Origin: CAYSQW01 sp964433135
GTDB taxonomy: Bacteria > Acidobacteriota > Aminicenantia > Aminicenantales > Aminicenantaceae
Direction of reading: 5' to 3'
Assembly (NCBI GenBank): GCA_964433135.1
Contig: CAYSQW010000006.1
Span: 1-64,000 of the forward strand
DNA: 64,000 bases
Shown: piece by piece, positions 7,467-16,160 of the stretch
How positions within the stretch are numbered: the stretch's first letter is position 1
Layout: each line of letters opens with the position of its first letter
Position numbers and translations under genes: made by a program
The notes under the pieces: model-generated
What the model saw: the letters and a program-made list of their open reading frames with translations, nothing else
Told to the model about the DNA's origin: nothing
Databases searched by the model: none

Positions 7467-8816
7467 ATGCGTTCAAAACGAGCTGTCGGGATTTGTATGC
7501 TCATCGTTTGCGTCATTTTGGTGCAATCCCTGGCTTTTGCACAGAGGTCTGGATACAGCAAGGAGGAATTCGCCCGTCGAAGGGCCGCGCTCATGGAGCA
7601 GGTGCCGGATGGCTTGATCATCCTATTCGGCGATCCATTCGTTCCTCCCGGTCAGCATTTTCGCCAGGACAACGACTTTTACTATTTCACGGGGATCGAA
7701 GACTGCAATGCCATGGTGGTGATGACGCCCAAAAATAAAGCATCCTACCTTTTCCTGCCGGCTCAAACCCCTCGGGAAATGATGATCGACGGCGCCAACC
7801 TGCTGCAGGATCCGCAGGCGAAGGAAAAGACGGGATTTACGGACATTTATTCCGCAACCTACCTGGATGAGTTCATTGCGCGCCATGCGGTCAGAAACGG
7901 GCTGGTTTTTCACATGCGTCTTGTCCCGCGGGACGTCGTCGACAACGCGCGCTGGGAAACCCGGATTTTCATAGGGCGAAAAAATCGAAATCATTACAAC
8001 GACCAGATCTCGCTGGACAACTACCGGATCCTGAAACTCCGCGAACGCTATCCGGCGGTCGAATTCAAGGATATCACCACGTATATCGACAACATGCGTG
8101 TGATCAAAAGCGCGGAAGAGATCGAGATCCTTCGAAGGATCGGGAAAGCCTCCGCCGAAGGCGTTGTGCAGGCGATGCTGGCGTCGCACCCCGGCGCCTA
8201 TGAGTATGAGGTCGAAGCGGCGGCGATGAGCGTCATCCTGAATAAGGGCGCCCGCAATTTCGCGTATCCGCCGATCGTGGGATCCGGTCCGAATTCTTGT
8301 GTCTGGCATTACGACGAAAACAGCCGGCAGATGAAGGACGGAGATATCCTGCTTATCGATTTCGGCGGAGAGTTGGATTATATGTGTATGGATATCAGCC
8401 GGACTTGGCCCATCAACGGAAAATTCACTCCCGAACAGAAAGAAGTCTACACCATCTGCCTGGAAGTCCTTAAAGCCTGTCTCGAATCCTACCGCCCGGG
8501 AATCACCACCGCGGACGTGCAGCGGCATGTCGCGGAAGTGATGAAGAAAAAAGGACTCGACCAGAGAGGGCAGAGAGGGGGGATCGGTCACTATGTGGGC
8601 ATGGCGACCCATGACGTGGGGCCCCACGGCGTCCCGCTCGAGGAAGGGATGGTATTCGCCATCGAGCCCGGATTGTATTATCCCGAAAAGGAATTGGGGG
8701 TTCGGATCGAGGATACGGTTTTGATCACCAAGGATGGCTGCGAGATCCTGAGCCGGGATGTCCCCAAGGAGATCGATGAGATCGAGAAGCTCATGAAAAC
8801 GAGGAAGGTTAAATGA
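7467..8816 (+). CDS. Xaa-Pro aminopeptidase (M24B), exported
   Basis: The product has 449 residues. The ATG at 7467 follows AAGGAG (7455-7460) with a 6-base spacer. A Sec signal peptide ends near SLAFAQ. An AMP_N domain (LIILFGDPFVPPGQHFRQD, DFYYFTGIEDCNAMVV) and a catalytic M24 domain follow, giving the full aminopeptidase P layout. Metal ligands are complete: LIDFGGELDYMCMDISRTWP (both Asp), HYVGMATHDVGPHG (His), FAIEPGLYY (Glu) and GVRIEDTVL (Glu). The enzyme removes the N-terminal residue from peptides with proline in second position. It resembles PepP but is exported. It overlaps the next M24 gene by ATGA, so the two are co-translated. Confidence 0.93.
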   Translation: MRSKRAVGICMLIVCVILVQSLAFAQRSGYSKEEFARRRAALMEQVPDGLIILFGDPFVPPGQHFRQDNDFYYFTGIEDCNAMVVMTPKNKASYLFLPAQTPREMMIDGANLLQDPQAKEKTGFTDIYSATYLDEFIARHAVRNGLVFHMRLVPRDVVDNARWETRIFIGRKNRNHYNDQISLDNYRILKLRERYPAVEFKDITTYIDNMRVIKSAEEIEILRRIGKASAEGVVQAMLASHPGAYEYEVEAAAMSVILNKGARNFAYPPIVGSGPNSCVWHYDENSRQMKDGDILLIDFGGELDYMCMDISRTWPINGKFTPEQKEVYTICLEVLKACLESYRPGITTADVQRHVAEVMKKKGLDQRGQRGGIGHYVGMATHDVGPHGVPLEEGMVFAIEPGLYYPEKELGVRIEDTVLITKDGCEILSRDVPKEIDEIEKLMKTRKVK

Positions 8817-10159
8817 AGAAAATTATTGGATTCTTGGTCCTGACGGCATTGGCGCTGACATTCGCGTGCGCTCCGCCGCCGGCGGACAAAGCGGATGTTT
8901 CGTTCCGGCCCATTCGCGAGAGGGCGGAAATCATTTCAAAGCTCAACACCGATCGCGTCAACCGCCTCCTGCTGCCCACCATGCGCAGGCACGGGATCGA
9001 CTGTTGGGTCATCATGTCGCGGGAATTCAACAAGGATTTCGTACAGACCTACATAGAAGACACAATAGAAAACAAACCGGGCGGTCACCGCAACGCCTAT
9101 ATCTTCTACGATGACGGATCGGATACCGTACGTCGGGTGGCGCTCGGCACCCATCTTCCCCATTACAGCAAACTCTGGGATAAATCCGTTTCTTACCACA
9201 GGGGAGAGGGGGAGAACGGTCCTTCGCTGGCTCCCATCCTCAAGGAGACGATCGAAAAGATCAATCCCAAGAAGATCGCCGTCAACCAGTCGCGCACCAT
9301 CCCCATGTGCGATGGTCTTACGGTTGAAATGAAAAAATTCCTGGTGGAATCCATCGGTCCGAAATACGCCGCCCGTTTGGTCTCGGCGGAACCTTTGATC
9401 GTGGATTTTTTGGATACCCGAATGCCGGAGGAACGGGAATATTTCCGGGAAGCGGCGGAGCTTTCAAAATATCTGCATCAGGACATCCTCAGCAGTGATC
9501 TGATCACTCCCGGGGAAACCACGATCGGCGATCTTCGATGGCATCTCCTCAATCGTATGGATGAGCTCCATCTGACTACTTGGTATTTCAACGGCCTGCG
9601 CGTTATCCGCGAAGGAGAAGCTGAAAGATTGGATGCCGAATCAACGGTTATTCAGCCGGGGGATCTCATCAATAACGATATCGGTGTCATCTATATGAAT
9701 TTTCATACCGATTTCAAAGGGACCGGGTATGTCCTCAAGCCCGGAGAAAACGAAGTTCCCGCCGGGCTCAAACAGGCGTTCGCCAACTCGCTCAGGGTTC
9801 AGGACGCCATCTTCCAGGTTTCCCGGCCGGGGGATATCGGACACACCATCGTGGCTGAGGCGGAGAACCTGTGCCGTGAATGGGGGATCGAGGGAGTGGT
9901 CTACTGTCATTCCACCGGTGTCCCCGGGCATGGGATCGGATCTTCCATGTGCAAGAACTGGCCGGATCGCTACGGAGTAAGGCCGACTTTTCCGCTGCGC
10001 CTGGGCGCTTATTACGCGATCGAATCCCACGCGTTCAGCGTCATCCCGGAATGGGGCGGCCAAAAGATTTCCATCCCCACCGAGGAAGACGCCTATCTGA
10101 CTGAAGACGGTTTCGTTTATTCGGTTCCGCGGCAGGAGGAGATCTGGCTGATTCGCTAG
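8813..10159 (+). CDS. M24-family peptidase, lipoprotein
   Basis: The product has 448 residues and starts in an ATGA overlap with the preceding aminopeptidase gene. The N-terminus is a lipoprotein signal (LALTFAC, lipid attachment at Cys19), so the enzyme is probably membrane-anchored. The M24 metal site is intact: NNDIGVIYMN and HTDFKG (Asp), STGVPGHGIG (His), YAIESHAFS (Glu) and PTEEDAYL (Glu). It belongs to the same subgroup as the genes at 5937 and 12175 (shared NQSRTIPMCDGLTVEMKK-type segment). It is followed by a strong terminator (10186-10223), which ends the two-gene operon. Confidence 0.87.
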   Translation: MKKIIGFLVLTALALTFACAPPPADKADVSFRPIRERAEIISKLNTDRVNRLLLPTMRRHGIDCWVIMSREFNKDFVQTYIEDTIENKPGGHRNAYIFYDDGSDTVRRVALGTHLPHYSKLWDKSVSYHRGEGENGPSLAPILKETIEKINPKKIAVNQSRTIPMCDGLTVEMKKFLVESIGPKYAARLVSAEPLIVDFLDTRMPEEREYFREAAELSKYLHQDILSSDLITPGETTIGDLRWHLLNRMDELHLTTWYFNGLRVIREGEAERLDAESTVIQPGDLINNDIGVIYMNFHTDFKGTGYVLKPGENEVPAGLKQAFANSLRVQDAIFQVSRPGDIGHTIVAEAENLCREWGIEGVVYCHSTGVPGHGIGSSMCKNWPDRYGVRPTFPLRLGAYYAIESHAFSVIPEWGGQKISIPTEEDAYLTEDGFVYSVPRQEEIWLIR

Positions 10160-10185
10160 GCAAAATAGAGTTTAAGGAATCATAT

Positions 10186-10223
10186 CGGGAGGGCGGTCAT
10201 CCCACCGCCCTCCCGTTTTTTTT
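10186..10223 (+). terminator. Intrinsic terminator of the M24 pair operon
   Basis: CGGGAGGGCGGT-catccc-ACCGCCCTCCCG is a perfect 12-bp stem with a 6-base loop followed by eight T residues (10216-10223). It lies 27 bases after the stop codon of the 8813 gene. Confidence 0.93.
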
Positions 10224-10328
10224 CGCTCGGTTGGAATGAATCGAACGGAGACGCATTCACCCATCCGTTGCGATTCGTTCCGCGATTACCCGTATCCGGT
10301 CTTGCCGCGAAAGATTATGGGATGGTTT

Positions 10329-12005
10329 CTATTCCTTACGGGCTCTTTTTATGGGTTCTTTCCCGTAACCGACGGCATCCAGCCAAGACTTGGGATATCC
10401 GACACGTCGGTACTCGCCGCCGACGTTGACCAGTCCGTCCGAATATTTAACGATCAGATGATCCGCAAGACCCCACCAGTTGTCGACGATGGTTTGGGCC
10501 GTAACGTTGGAATAGCGGGTGAGATAATTCCGGCAGGCCTCCGGATCGTCGGCATATAATTTCAATGCGGTCGCCTCGACGGCGGGTTGAAGTTGAAAAA
10601 GTTCTCCTTCGAGTTCGGATTGAAGCTTACGAATGTCTTCGATCATGTACATGTATTTGAGGTCCGCCCAATTGCCCACGAAATTGAAAGCCCACCAGGC
10701 CGCGGCCCGGTCATACTCATCCTTGCGGCCGGTTTGAAAACATTTCGGAACCGTGGTGACGCCGCAGTAGAAGGGCACATAGCACGTGGTTTTCGGATCA
10801 TCTTCTCCAAACCAGATCAGGCCGCCGATCCAATCCGGGAGCCAATCCCTTGATTGGGAGACGAACGAATAGGAACATTTATTGTATGCGATGGGCCGCT
10901 CCCAACCGAGGAAACCTTTTTTGAGGGTTCCCTGGGAAACGTTGTAGCGGTTGGGCGTCTTGAAAGGGCCGGCCGCAAGGCCCCGGCTCATGTCGAAGGG
11001 AGTATCCTGGTAGTAATCGCGGTGCAGGGTCATCAGAGTTTTTACTGAGACCTTTTTCTCCGGTTTGACGGAAAAAGGGTATCCGGTTTCACACCAGGGA
11101 TCGAGATTCATTCCCGGCGCCAGAGTGCTCAGAACACGCCACTCCCGGCGGCGGGTGTACATCAGATACCCCATGTCGTACGGTGAGTAGGCTTCGTTGA
11201 AAATGAAGGGGCGCTCGGAATCGGGATCGTACCATCCCATCTCAACGGCGACTTGGATTACATTATCAGAAGCCATGAAATCGTCTGTATTCTTGAGGTC
11301 GATCGCTCCGATCCGGCTGTGGTTGGCGCTGACGGAAACCTCCCCGTCGGGAACGCGGCGGGCGGCCCATACGGCTCCTGTTTCCAACGGCCCCGCACCG
11401 AAGATCTCGAACACCCAGGCTTCCTTGGGATCGCAGACCGTCAGACATTCGCCGCCGTCGCTGTAGCCGTAGCGGACAGCCAACTCCCCCATGATCTCGA
11501 TTGCCTGGCGGGCCGTGGCGGCTCGCTCCAGCGCAACGCGTTCCAGCGCCATGATATCGAAAAAGCCTTCCGAGTTGTAAAGCTCCCGGCGTCCTCCGAT
11601 GGTGGTTTCTCCGATGGCAACCTGCTTTTCATTCATGAACGGGTAGGCGATATCGAAGCGGCTGAAGGTGGTTGATACTTCCGGGATCTCACCGGATCGG
11701 ATGGCGGCTTTCATTTCCGCCCCCAAGCCTCCGCCCTTGAAGACAGGCCGCATCTCTCCTGCAGGGCGGCTTTTGCCCGGAACCACGTTCAGACGTATCT
11801 CATAGGGCCCGTCACAGGAATGGGTGGTCATGACGGAGCCGTCGACCGACGCCCCCCGGCTGACCACGATCGAAGTGCAGCTGTAGGTGTTCAGGTCGTT
11901 TATGTCGTCCTGGATGTCCGCCGGAATTCGGGCTTCCGCGGCTAAAAATAATCCCAGAAAAAGCATGCAGATCAGGCCCGGTCCCAACCGTCTTTTTGAA
12001 TGCAT
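10329..12005 (-). CDS. C69-family dipeptidase, exported Ntn-hydrolase
   Basis: The product has 558 residues. The start at 12005 follows TAAGGAG with an 8-base spacer. A signal peptide (LICMLFLGLFLAAEA) precedes the mature part. The Ntn-hydrolase nucleophile is Cys43 in NTYSCTSIVVSRGAS, as in PepD/DipA peptidases, followed by DGSVMTTHSCDG. Other C69 hallmarks include RYGYSDGGECLTVCDPKEAW and VSANHSRIG. The expected activity is cleavage of a broad range of dipeptides. The enzyme would supply the last step of periplasmic peptide breakdown begun by the neighbouring M24 and M28 enzymes. The gene is divergent from the M24 gene at 12175 and shares the AT-rich element at 12075-12092. Autocatalytic exposure of Cys43 is inferred from the family. 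Confidence 0.9.
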   Translation of the reverse strand: MHSKRRLGPGLICMLFLGLFLAAEARIPADIQDDINDLNTYSCTSIVVSRGASVDGSVMTTHSCDGPYEIRLNVVPGKSRPAGEMRPVFKGGGLGAEMKAAIRSGEIPEVSTTFSRFDIAYPFMNEKQVAIGETTIGGRRELYNSEGFFDIMALERVALERAATARQAIEIMGELAVRYGYSDGGECLTVCDPKEAWVFEIFGAGPLETGAVWAARRVPDGEVSVSANHSRIGAIDLKNTDDFMASDNVIQVAVEMGWYDPDSERPFIFNEAYSPYDMGYLMYTRRREWRVLSTLAPGMNLDPWCETGYPFSVKPEKKVSVKTLMTLHRDYYQDTPFDMSRGLAAGPFKTPNRYNVSQGTLKKGFLGWERPIAYNKCSYSFVSQSRDWLPDWIGGLIWFGEDDPKTTCYVPFYCGVTTVPKCFQTGRKDEYDRAAAWWAFNFVGNWADLKYMYMIEDIRKLQSELEGELFQLQPAVEATALKLYADDPEACRNYLTRYSNVTAQTIVDNWWGLADHLIVKYSDGLVNVGGEYRRVGYPKSWLDAVGYGKEPIKRARKE

Positions 12006-12074
12006 AGGTTTGACTCCTTAAGTGGTTTCCCCGTTGACATGGGGTGAAATTCTTTTTATCCTAACATGTTGATG

Positions 12075-12092
12075 TGAATATATTGTATATCA
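12075..12092 (+). promoter_or_regulatory. Shared AT-rich element, copy C
   Basis: TGAATATATTGTATATCA lies in the divergent region between the C69 and M24 genes. It matches copy B (7345-7362) at 17 of 18 bases. The position mirrors copy B, about 100-120 bases upstream of an M24 start codon. Confidence 0.45.
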
Positions 12093-12174
12093 TAAATAAT
12101 CGCATAAAGGGAAGAAAAGGGAATCATAATTGCTTGCAGTGTCCCTAAGGAATCGGGCGCTGATTGGAGGAACC

Positions 12175-13503
12175 ATGTCTCATTCCATGATTTCAATGCG
12201 CGTGTCGGGAGCGGCGCTGCTGATTTTGCTGACGGCCGGTATGCTTTCCGGACAGGTGATGACTCGTGACGAGGAGCAATGGGCCTGGCAGTTGAAAGTG
12301 GACATCGTCAAAGAGAAAATAGACCGTTTTTTGCTGCCCGCCATGCGATCGAACAACATCGATATGTGGATCGTGATGAGCCGCGAGAACAATCTCGATC
12401 CCATCATCGCGGATATCGGAGGAGGGATCGGAGGACATCGAAACGCCTATCTTTTCATGGATGATGGATCGGATCGGGTCAAAAGGATCGTGATCGGCAC
12501 CCATTTGGGAGACATCATCCAGACGCGGATCTACGATGATGTCATCGTCTATGGGAAAGAGGGGTTGAAGCCCTACCTCCGGAAGGCCGTGCACGATTTT
12601 GATCCGCGCCGCATCGGAATCAATACTTCCCGGACGATCCCCATGTGCGATGGATTGACGGTGGAGATGAAAAAATATCTAGAAGATGCGATCGGCCCGG
12701 TTTATACCGACAGGCTCGTATCCGCTGAAAAGCTGGTGGTCTCTTTTCGAGTCCACCGTTTGGAGCGCGAGGTGGAGCTGATGCGAAAGTCCTTCGAGAT
12801 CGCCAAGCGCATCCATCATGAGGTGCTCTCGAACGAAGTGATCCGACCGGGGATTACGACCGGAGAGGACCTGTACTGGGCTTATCGGGAAAAACTGCGG
12901 AAATACAATGTCGAGCCGGGATGGCCCGGCGCCTGTCCTTTCGGCGTTCCCGTTGAAAAAGGCGAGCTTCTGCTGTCTGAAATCGTCATTGAGCCCGGCG
13001 ATTTCATCGATGTGAATTTCGGGGTGAAGTATATGGGGTACTGTTCCGACGTCAATCGGCAGGCCTACGTCCTGAAACCGGGAGAGACGGAGCCTCCAAA
13101 GCCCATCCGTGATTTTTTCGAGTTCAGCTTGAAATTCGCCAGGGAGCTCAAGAAAAACATGGTGCCTGGGGAAAGAGCGCTCGATATCCACACCAAAACC
13201 ATGCGGTTTCTTCAGGATTCCGGGTATGACGGTTGGGTGGGCGCCCATACCATCGGGGATACCGTGCACTGCATCGGGCCGCTCCTTTATCCGGATTATC
13301 CGGAACGTTACGGAGAACGCGTGAACCTGCGTCTGGATCCCGTCATGCTTTTTGCCGTGGAAATGGGGATATCCAAAGAAATCCCGTCGATGGGCCGCTC
13401 CCTCAGCTTGACTCGTCAGGATGATGCCGTTCTTCGCGCGGACGGCGTGGAATACCTCTCCCCCCCGCAGACGGAATTGATCTTGATCAAGCCGATCCCG
13501 TGA
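12175..13503 (+). CDS. M24-family peptidase homologue with altered metal site, exported
   Basis: The product has 442 residues. The ATG at 12175 follows GGAGG (12166-12170); in-frame ATGs at 12187 and 12196 are alternatives. A signal peptide (VSGAALLILLTAGMLSG) is present. The fold is that of the M24 enzymes at 5937 and 8813 (TSRTIPMCDGLTVEMKKYL is nearly identical to the latter). Two metal ligands differ. The first Asp is Asn281 (DVNFGVKYMGY against CDVGIKYLG), and the last Glu position is Asp416 (RQDDAVL against FEEDAVF). The second Asp (CSDVNRQ), the His region (AHTIGDTVHCIG) and the Glu in FAVEMGI remain. It may bind one metal, have shifted activity or be inactive. It is likely regulated with the divergent C69 gene. 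Confidence 0.85.
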   Translation: MSHSMISMRVSGAALLILLTAGMLSGQVMTRDEEQWAWQLKVDIVKEKIDRFLLPAMRSNNIDMWIVMSRENNLDPIIADIGGGIGGHRNAYLFMDDGSDRVKRIVIGTHLGDIIQTRIYDDVIVYGKEGLKPYLRKAVHDFDPRRIGINTSRTIPMCDGLTVEMKKYLEDAIGPVYTDRLVSAEKLVVSFRVHRLEREVELMRKSFEIAKRIHHEVLSNEVIRPGITTGEDLYWAYREKLRKYNVEPGWPGACPFGVPVEKGELLLSEIVIEPGDFIDVNFGVKYMGYCSDVNRQAYVLKPGETEPPKPIRDFFEFSLKFARELKKNMVPGERALDIHTKTMRFLQDSGYDGWVGAHTIGDTVHCIGPLLYPDYPERYGERVNLRLDPVMLFAVEMGISKEIPSMGRSLSLTRQDDAVLRADGVEYLSPPQTELILIKPIP

Positions 13504-13617
13504 AGTCCGATCCGGGGAAACGCCCGGTTTGGAAGCGGCGTTTGGCGTCAAGGCGGATTCTGTGATATAAGGAAAAATCGTCGCCCGTGTTTTATCGGGG
13601 AAGGAGGAAAAAGAAAT

Positions 13618-14874
13618 ATGAGCAAAAAGTTGATTTCCCTGCTTGTGGTGATCGGATTATGCGCCGTGAGTGGAGGTGCCCAGGATCTGGCGCTGAAAGG
13701 CGGCACGGTAATCACTGTTTCCAAGGGAGAAATCCCGAAGGGTACGGTCGTTATTCAGAAAGGAAGGATCACGGCCGTCGGCAGTGATGTCGCTATTCCA
13801 AGCGGAGTCAAGGTGATCGATGTATCCGGGAAGTATGTCATGCCGGGTCTGATCGATAGTCATTCTCACATCGCTCTGGCCGATATCAATGAAGCCACGG
13901 ATCCGGTGACTCCTCAGATTTGGATGTGGGAAGCTCTGGAGCCTGATTCCGATGCGATCCGAAAAACCCTCGCCGGAGGCGTGACGACCATTAAGACCAT
14001 GCACGGCAGCGCCAATGTTATCGGCGGCGTCAATGTGACGATCAAACTGAAGTATGGCGCGCCGGTGGAGGAGATGATGGTGCAGGGTGTCCGGCAGCAG
14101 CTGAAGATGGCGTTGGGGGAAAATCCCAAGCGTGTTTACGGAAGCAAAGGCCGCAGTCCTTCCACGCGGATGGGAAACGCCCATTCCGCTCGAAAAGCCT
14201 TTATCGAAGCTCAGGAATATAAAGCCAAATGGGATAAATATGAGAAAGAAAGATCGGAGGGCAAGAAAGACCTGACGCCTCCGAAAAAGGATCTCAAGCT
14301 GGAAACGCTGAAGATGGTGCTGGAAAAGAAAATCAGCGTGGATTGTCATACCTACCGTGCCGACGAAATCGTCTGGATCATTAATTTCTGCCGGGAATTC
14401 GGTATCGATCTGCTGCAGCTGAGCCACTGCGTGGACGGCTACAAGGTAGCTGACGTGATAGCGGAAGCCGGGGTCAGTTTCGGGGGCTGGGTCGATTGGT
14501 GGGGCTTCAAGGAGGAATCTTATGACGGGTGCCCGTTCGGATTCACCATCATGAATGATGCGGGAGTGAACATCGTCATTAATTCCGACAGTGCGGATGA
14601 AGGCAGATACCTGTACATGAATGCGGCAAAAGTTCTCAAGTATAATGAACTTACCCAGAATGAAGTTCTGAAGATGATCACGCTGAACGCCGCCGTATCT
14701 TTGGAAATGGAAGACCGGGTGGGAAGCCTGGATGTCGGGAAGGACGGCGATATCGCCGTTTTCGACAAACATCCCTTGGATTCGACAACGAAGTGCGTCA
14801 TGACGATCATCGAGGGAAGAGTCTATTTCGATCATGCCGAGGAAAGCGTTACGGTCGAAGGAGGTGCGCAATGA
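13618..14874 (+). CDS. Amidohydrolase (imidazolonepropionase-like), exported
   Basis: The product has 418 residues. The ATG at 13618 has AAGGAGG 9 bases upstream, and a signal peptide ends near VSGGAQ. It is a member of the metal-dependent amidohydrolase superfamily: beta-sandwich edges (LALKGGTVITVSKGE), then PGLIDSHSHIAL (HxH), SVDCHTYRAD (His), LQLSHCVDG (His) and NSDSADEGR (Asp), so the metal site is complete. Related exported enzymes act on cyclic amides or on peptide-derived dipeptides (prolidase-like members exist); the substrate here is unknown. It overlaps the next gene by ATGA, and that gene is a divergent paralogue without metal ligands. The pair probably forms one functional unit. 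Confidence 0.87.
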   Translation: MSKKLISLLVVIGLCAVSGGAQDLALKGGTVITVSKGEIPKGTVVIQKGRITAVGSDVAIPSGVKVIDVSGKYVMPGLIDSHSHIALADINEATDPVTPQIWMWEALEPDSDAIRKTLAGGVTTIKTMHGSANVIGGVNVTIKLKYGAPVEEMMVQGVRQQLKMALGENPKRVYGSKGRSPSTRMGNAHSARKAFIEAQEYKAKWDKYEKERSEGKKDLTPPKKDLKLETLKMVLEKKISVDCHTYRADEIVWIINFCREFGIDLLQLSHCVDGYKVADVIAEAGVSFGGWVDWWGFKEESYDGCPFGFTIMNDAGVNIVINSDSADEGRYLYMNAAKVLKYNELTQNEVLKMITLNAAVSLEMEDRVGSLDVGKDGDIAVFDKHPLDSTTKCVMTIIEGRVYFDHAEESVTVEGGAQ

Positions 14875-16148
14875 AAAAACATGCGGTTTGGGGATTCATC
14901 CTGTTCCTCCTGACGGCCGGTGTGATTTTTTCTCAGGGAACGATATTGATAAAGAACGGGACGGTGGTGACCGTTTCAGGCTCTTCCCTGCGGAACGGAT
15001 GCGTGCTGATACGGGACGGCAAGATCGCCGATGTCGGAAAAGACATCTCCGCTCCCGCCGGAGCGCGGATCATCGATGCCGGAGGAGGTTTCATCTACCC
15101 GGGAATGATCGCCCCGTTTACGGCTCTCGGATTGACCGGTTATCCCGGCGCGGGGAACGACACGAATGAAACCGGGACGTCCACTCCCCATATGGATCCG
15201 TTCGATGCTTTCAATCCCGAGGACGAATGCATCGAGGTGGCGCGGATAGACGGGATCACGACCGCCCTGACCGTCAGCGGTTCCCGCAACGCCCTCAGCG
15301 GAGGGGCGCTGGTTATGAACCTCAAGGGCGATCTGGCCGACGATATGGTGATGAAAAAGCATGCGGCCATGGTGTTCAATATGGGTGCTAAAGTCAGTGG
15401 GAAATACCCTTCCACACTGCCCGGCGTGAATGCTCTTATCCGGGACAAATTGAACCAGGCCCGACGTTATGCGGATCGGACGAGCCGATCCTTGAAAAAA
15501 GATAAGAATGCGGAGCCGATCGCGCGCAGCTTGGAAATGGAGGCCCTGATCCCGGTTCTGGAGAAAAAGATTCCGGCGATCTTCGTCACGATGAATGAAG
15601 TCACCATTCGCGGCGCCCTGCGCATCATCGATGAATACGATCTTAAGGGGATTCTTTTCGCAAACGGCGGGATCCTTAAATATGCGGATCGGTTGGCGGC
15701 TGAAAAAATACCGGTCATCTGGTCCGGAACGATGACGATTCCCCGGCGGTGGGAAGCTTACGACCTCAATTATCACACGGCCGCGGTCCTGCAGAAAAAG
15801 GGGGTTCTCTTCGCTTTCAACGAATCGGCGGGCGGTCCCGGAAGCCGCAACGTGCGGCGGCAGCCCGTTCCCGCCGCGATGTCCGTTGCTCACGGATTAT
15901 CGGAAGATGCCGCCGTCAAGGCGCTGACGATCAATCCGGCCCGTATCCTGGGAATATCGGACAGGGTCGGATCGCTGGAAAAAGGCAAAGCGGCTGACAT
16001 TTTCATTTGCAGCGGGAATATTCTCCAACTCAGTTCCAAAGTGACGGCCGTCATCATCAATGGGAAAGAGATTCCCATGACCAGCGTGCAAACCCGGCTC
16101 AGGGACAAATTCGCGCCCTTGGTTCGTGAGCGCCGCGCTCGAAAATAG
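14871..16148 (+). CDS. Amidohydrolase-fold paralogue lacking metal ligands, exported
   Basis: The product has 425 residues. The ATG at 14871 overlaps the previous stop as ATGA and follows GAAGGAGG. The signal peptide is WGFILFLLTAGVIFSQ. The chain aligns with the preceding amidohydrolase over its length (ILIKNGTVVTVSGS, LTINPARILGISDRVGSLEK, ADIFICSG). Every metal position is changed: PGMIAPFTA where the partner has PGLIDSHSH, MNEVTIRG for DCHTYRAD, LFANGG for LSHC and FNESAGG for NSDSADE. It is therefore unlikely to hydrolyse anything by the usual mechanism and may be a partner or regulatory subunit of the active paralogue. Tandem active/inactive amidohydrolase genes suggest an obligate heteromer (inference). 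Confidence 0.85.
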   Translation: MKKHAVWGFILFLLTAGVIFSQGTILIKNGTVVTVSGSSLRNGCVLIRDGKIADVGKDISAPAGARIIDAGGGFIYPGMIAPFTALGLTGYPGAGNDTNETGTSTPHMDPFDAFNPEDECIEVARIDGITTALTVSGSRNALSGGALVMNLKGDLADDMVMKKHAAMVFNMGAKVSGKYPSTLPGVNALIRDKLNQARRYADRTSRSLKKDKNAEPIARSLEMEALIPVLEKKIPAIFVTMNEVTIRGALRIIDEYDLKGILFANGGILKYADRLAAEKIPVIWSGTMTIPRRWEAYDLNYHTAAVLQKKGVLFAFNESAGGPGSRNVRRQPVPAAMSVAHGLSEDAAVKALTINPARILGISDRVGSLEKGKAADIFICSGNILQLSSKVTAVIINGKEIPMTSVQTRLRDKFAPLVRERRARK

Positions 16149-16160
16149 TAGGGCCGAGGT

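Noticed and set aside
13657..14871. 404-codon open frame on the minus strand
   Set aside because: Antisense to the first amidohydrolase, which has a signal peptide, ribosome site and full metal motifs.
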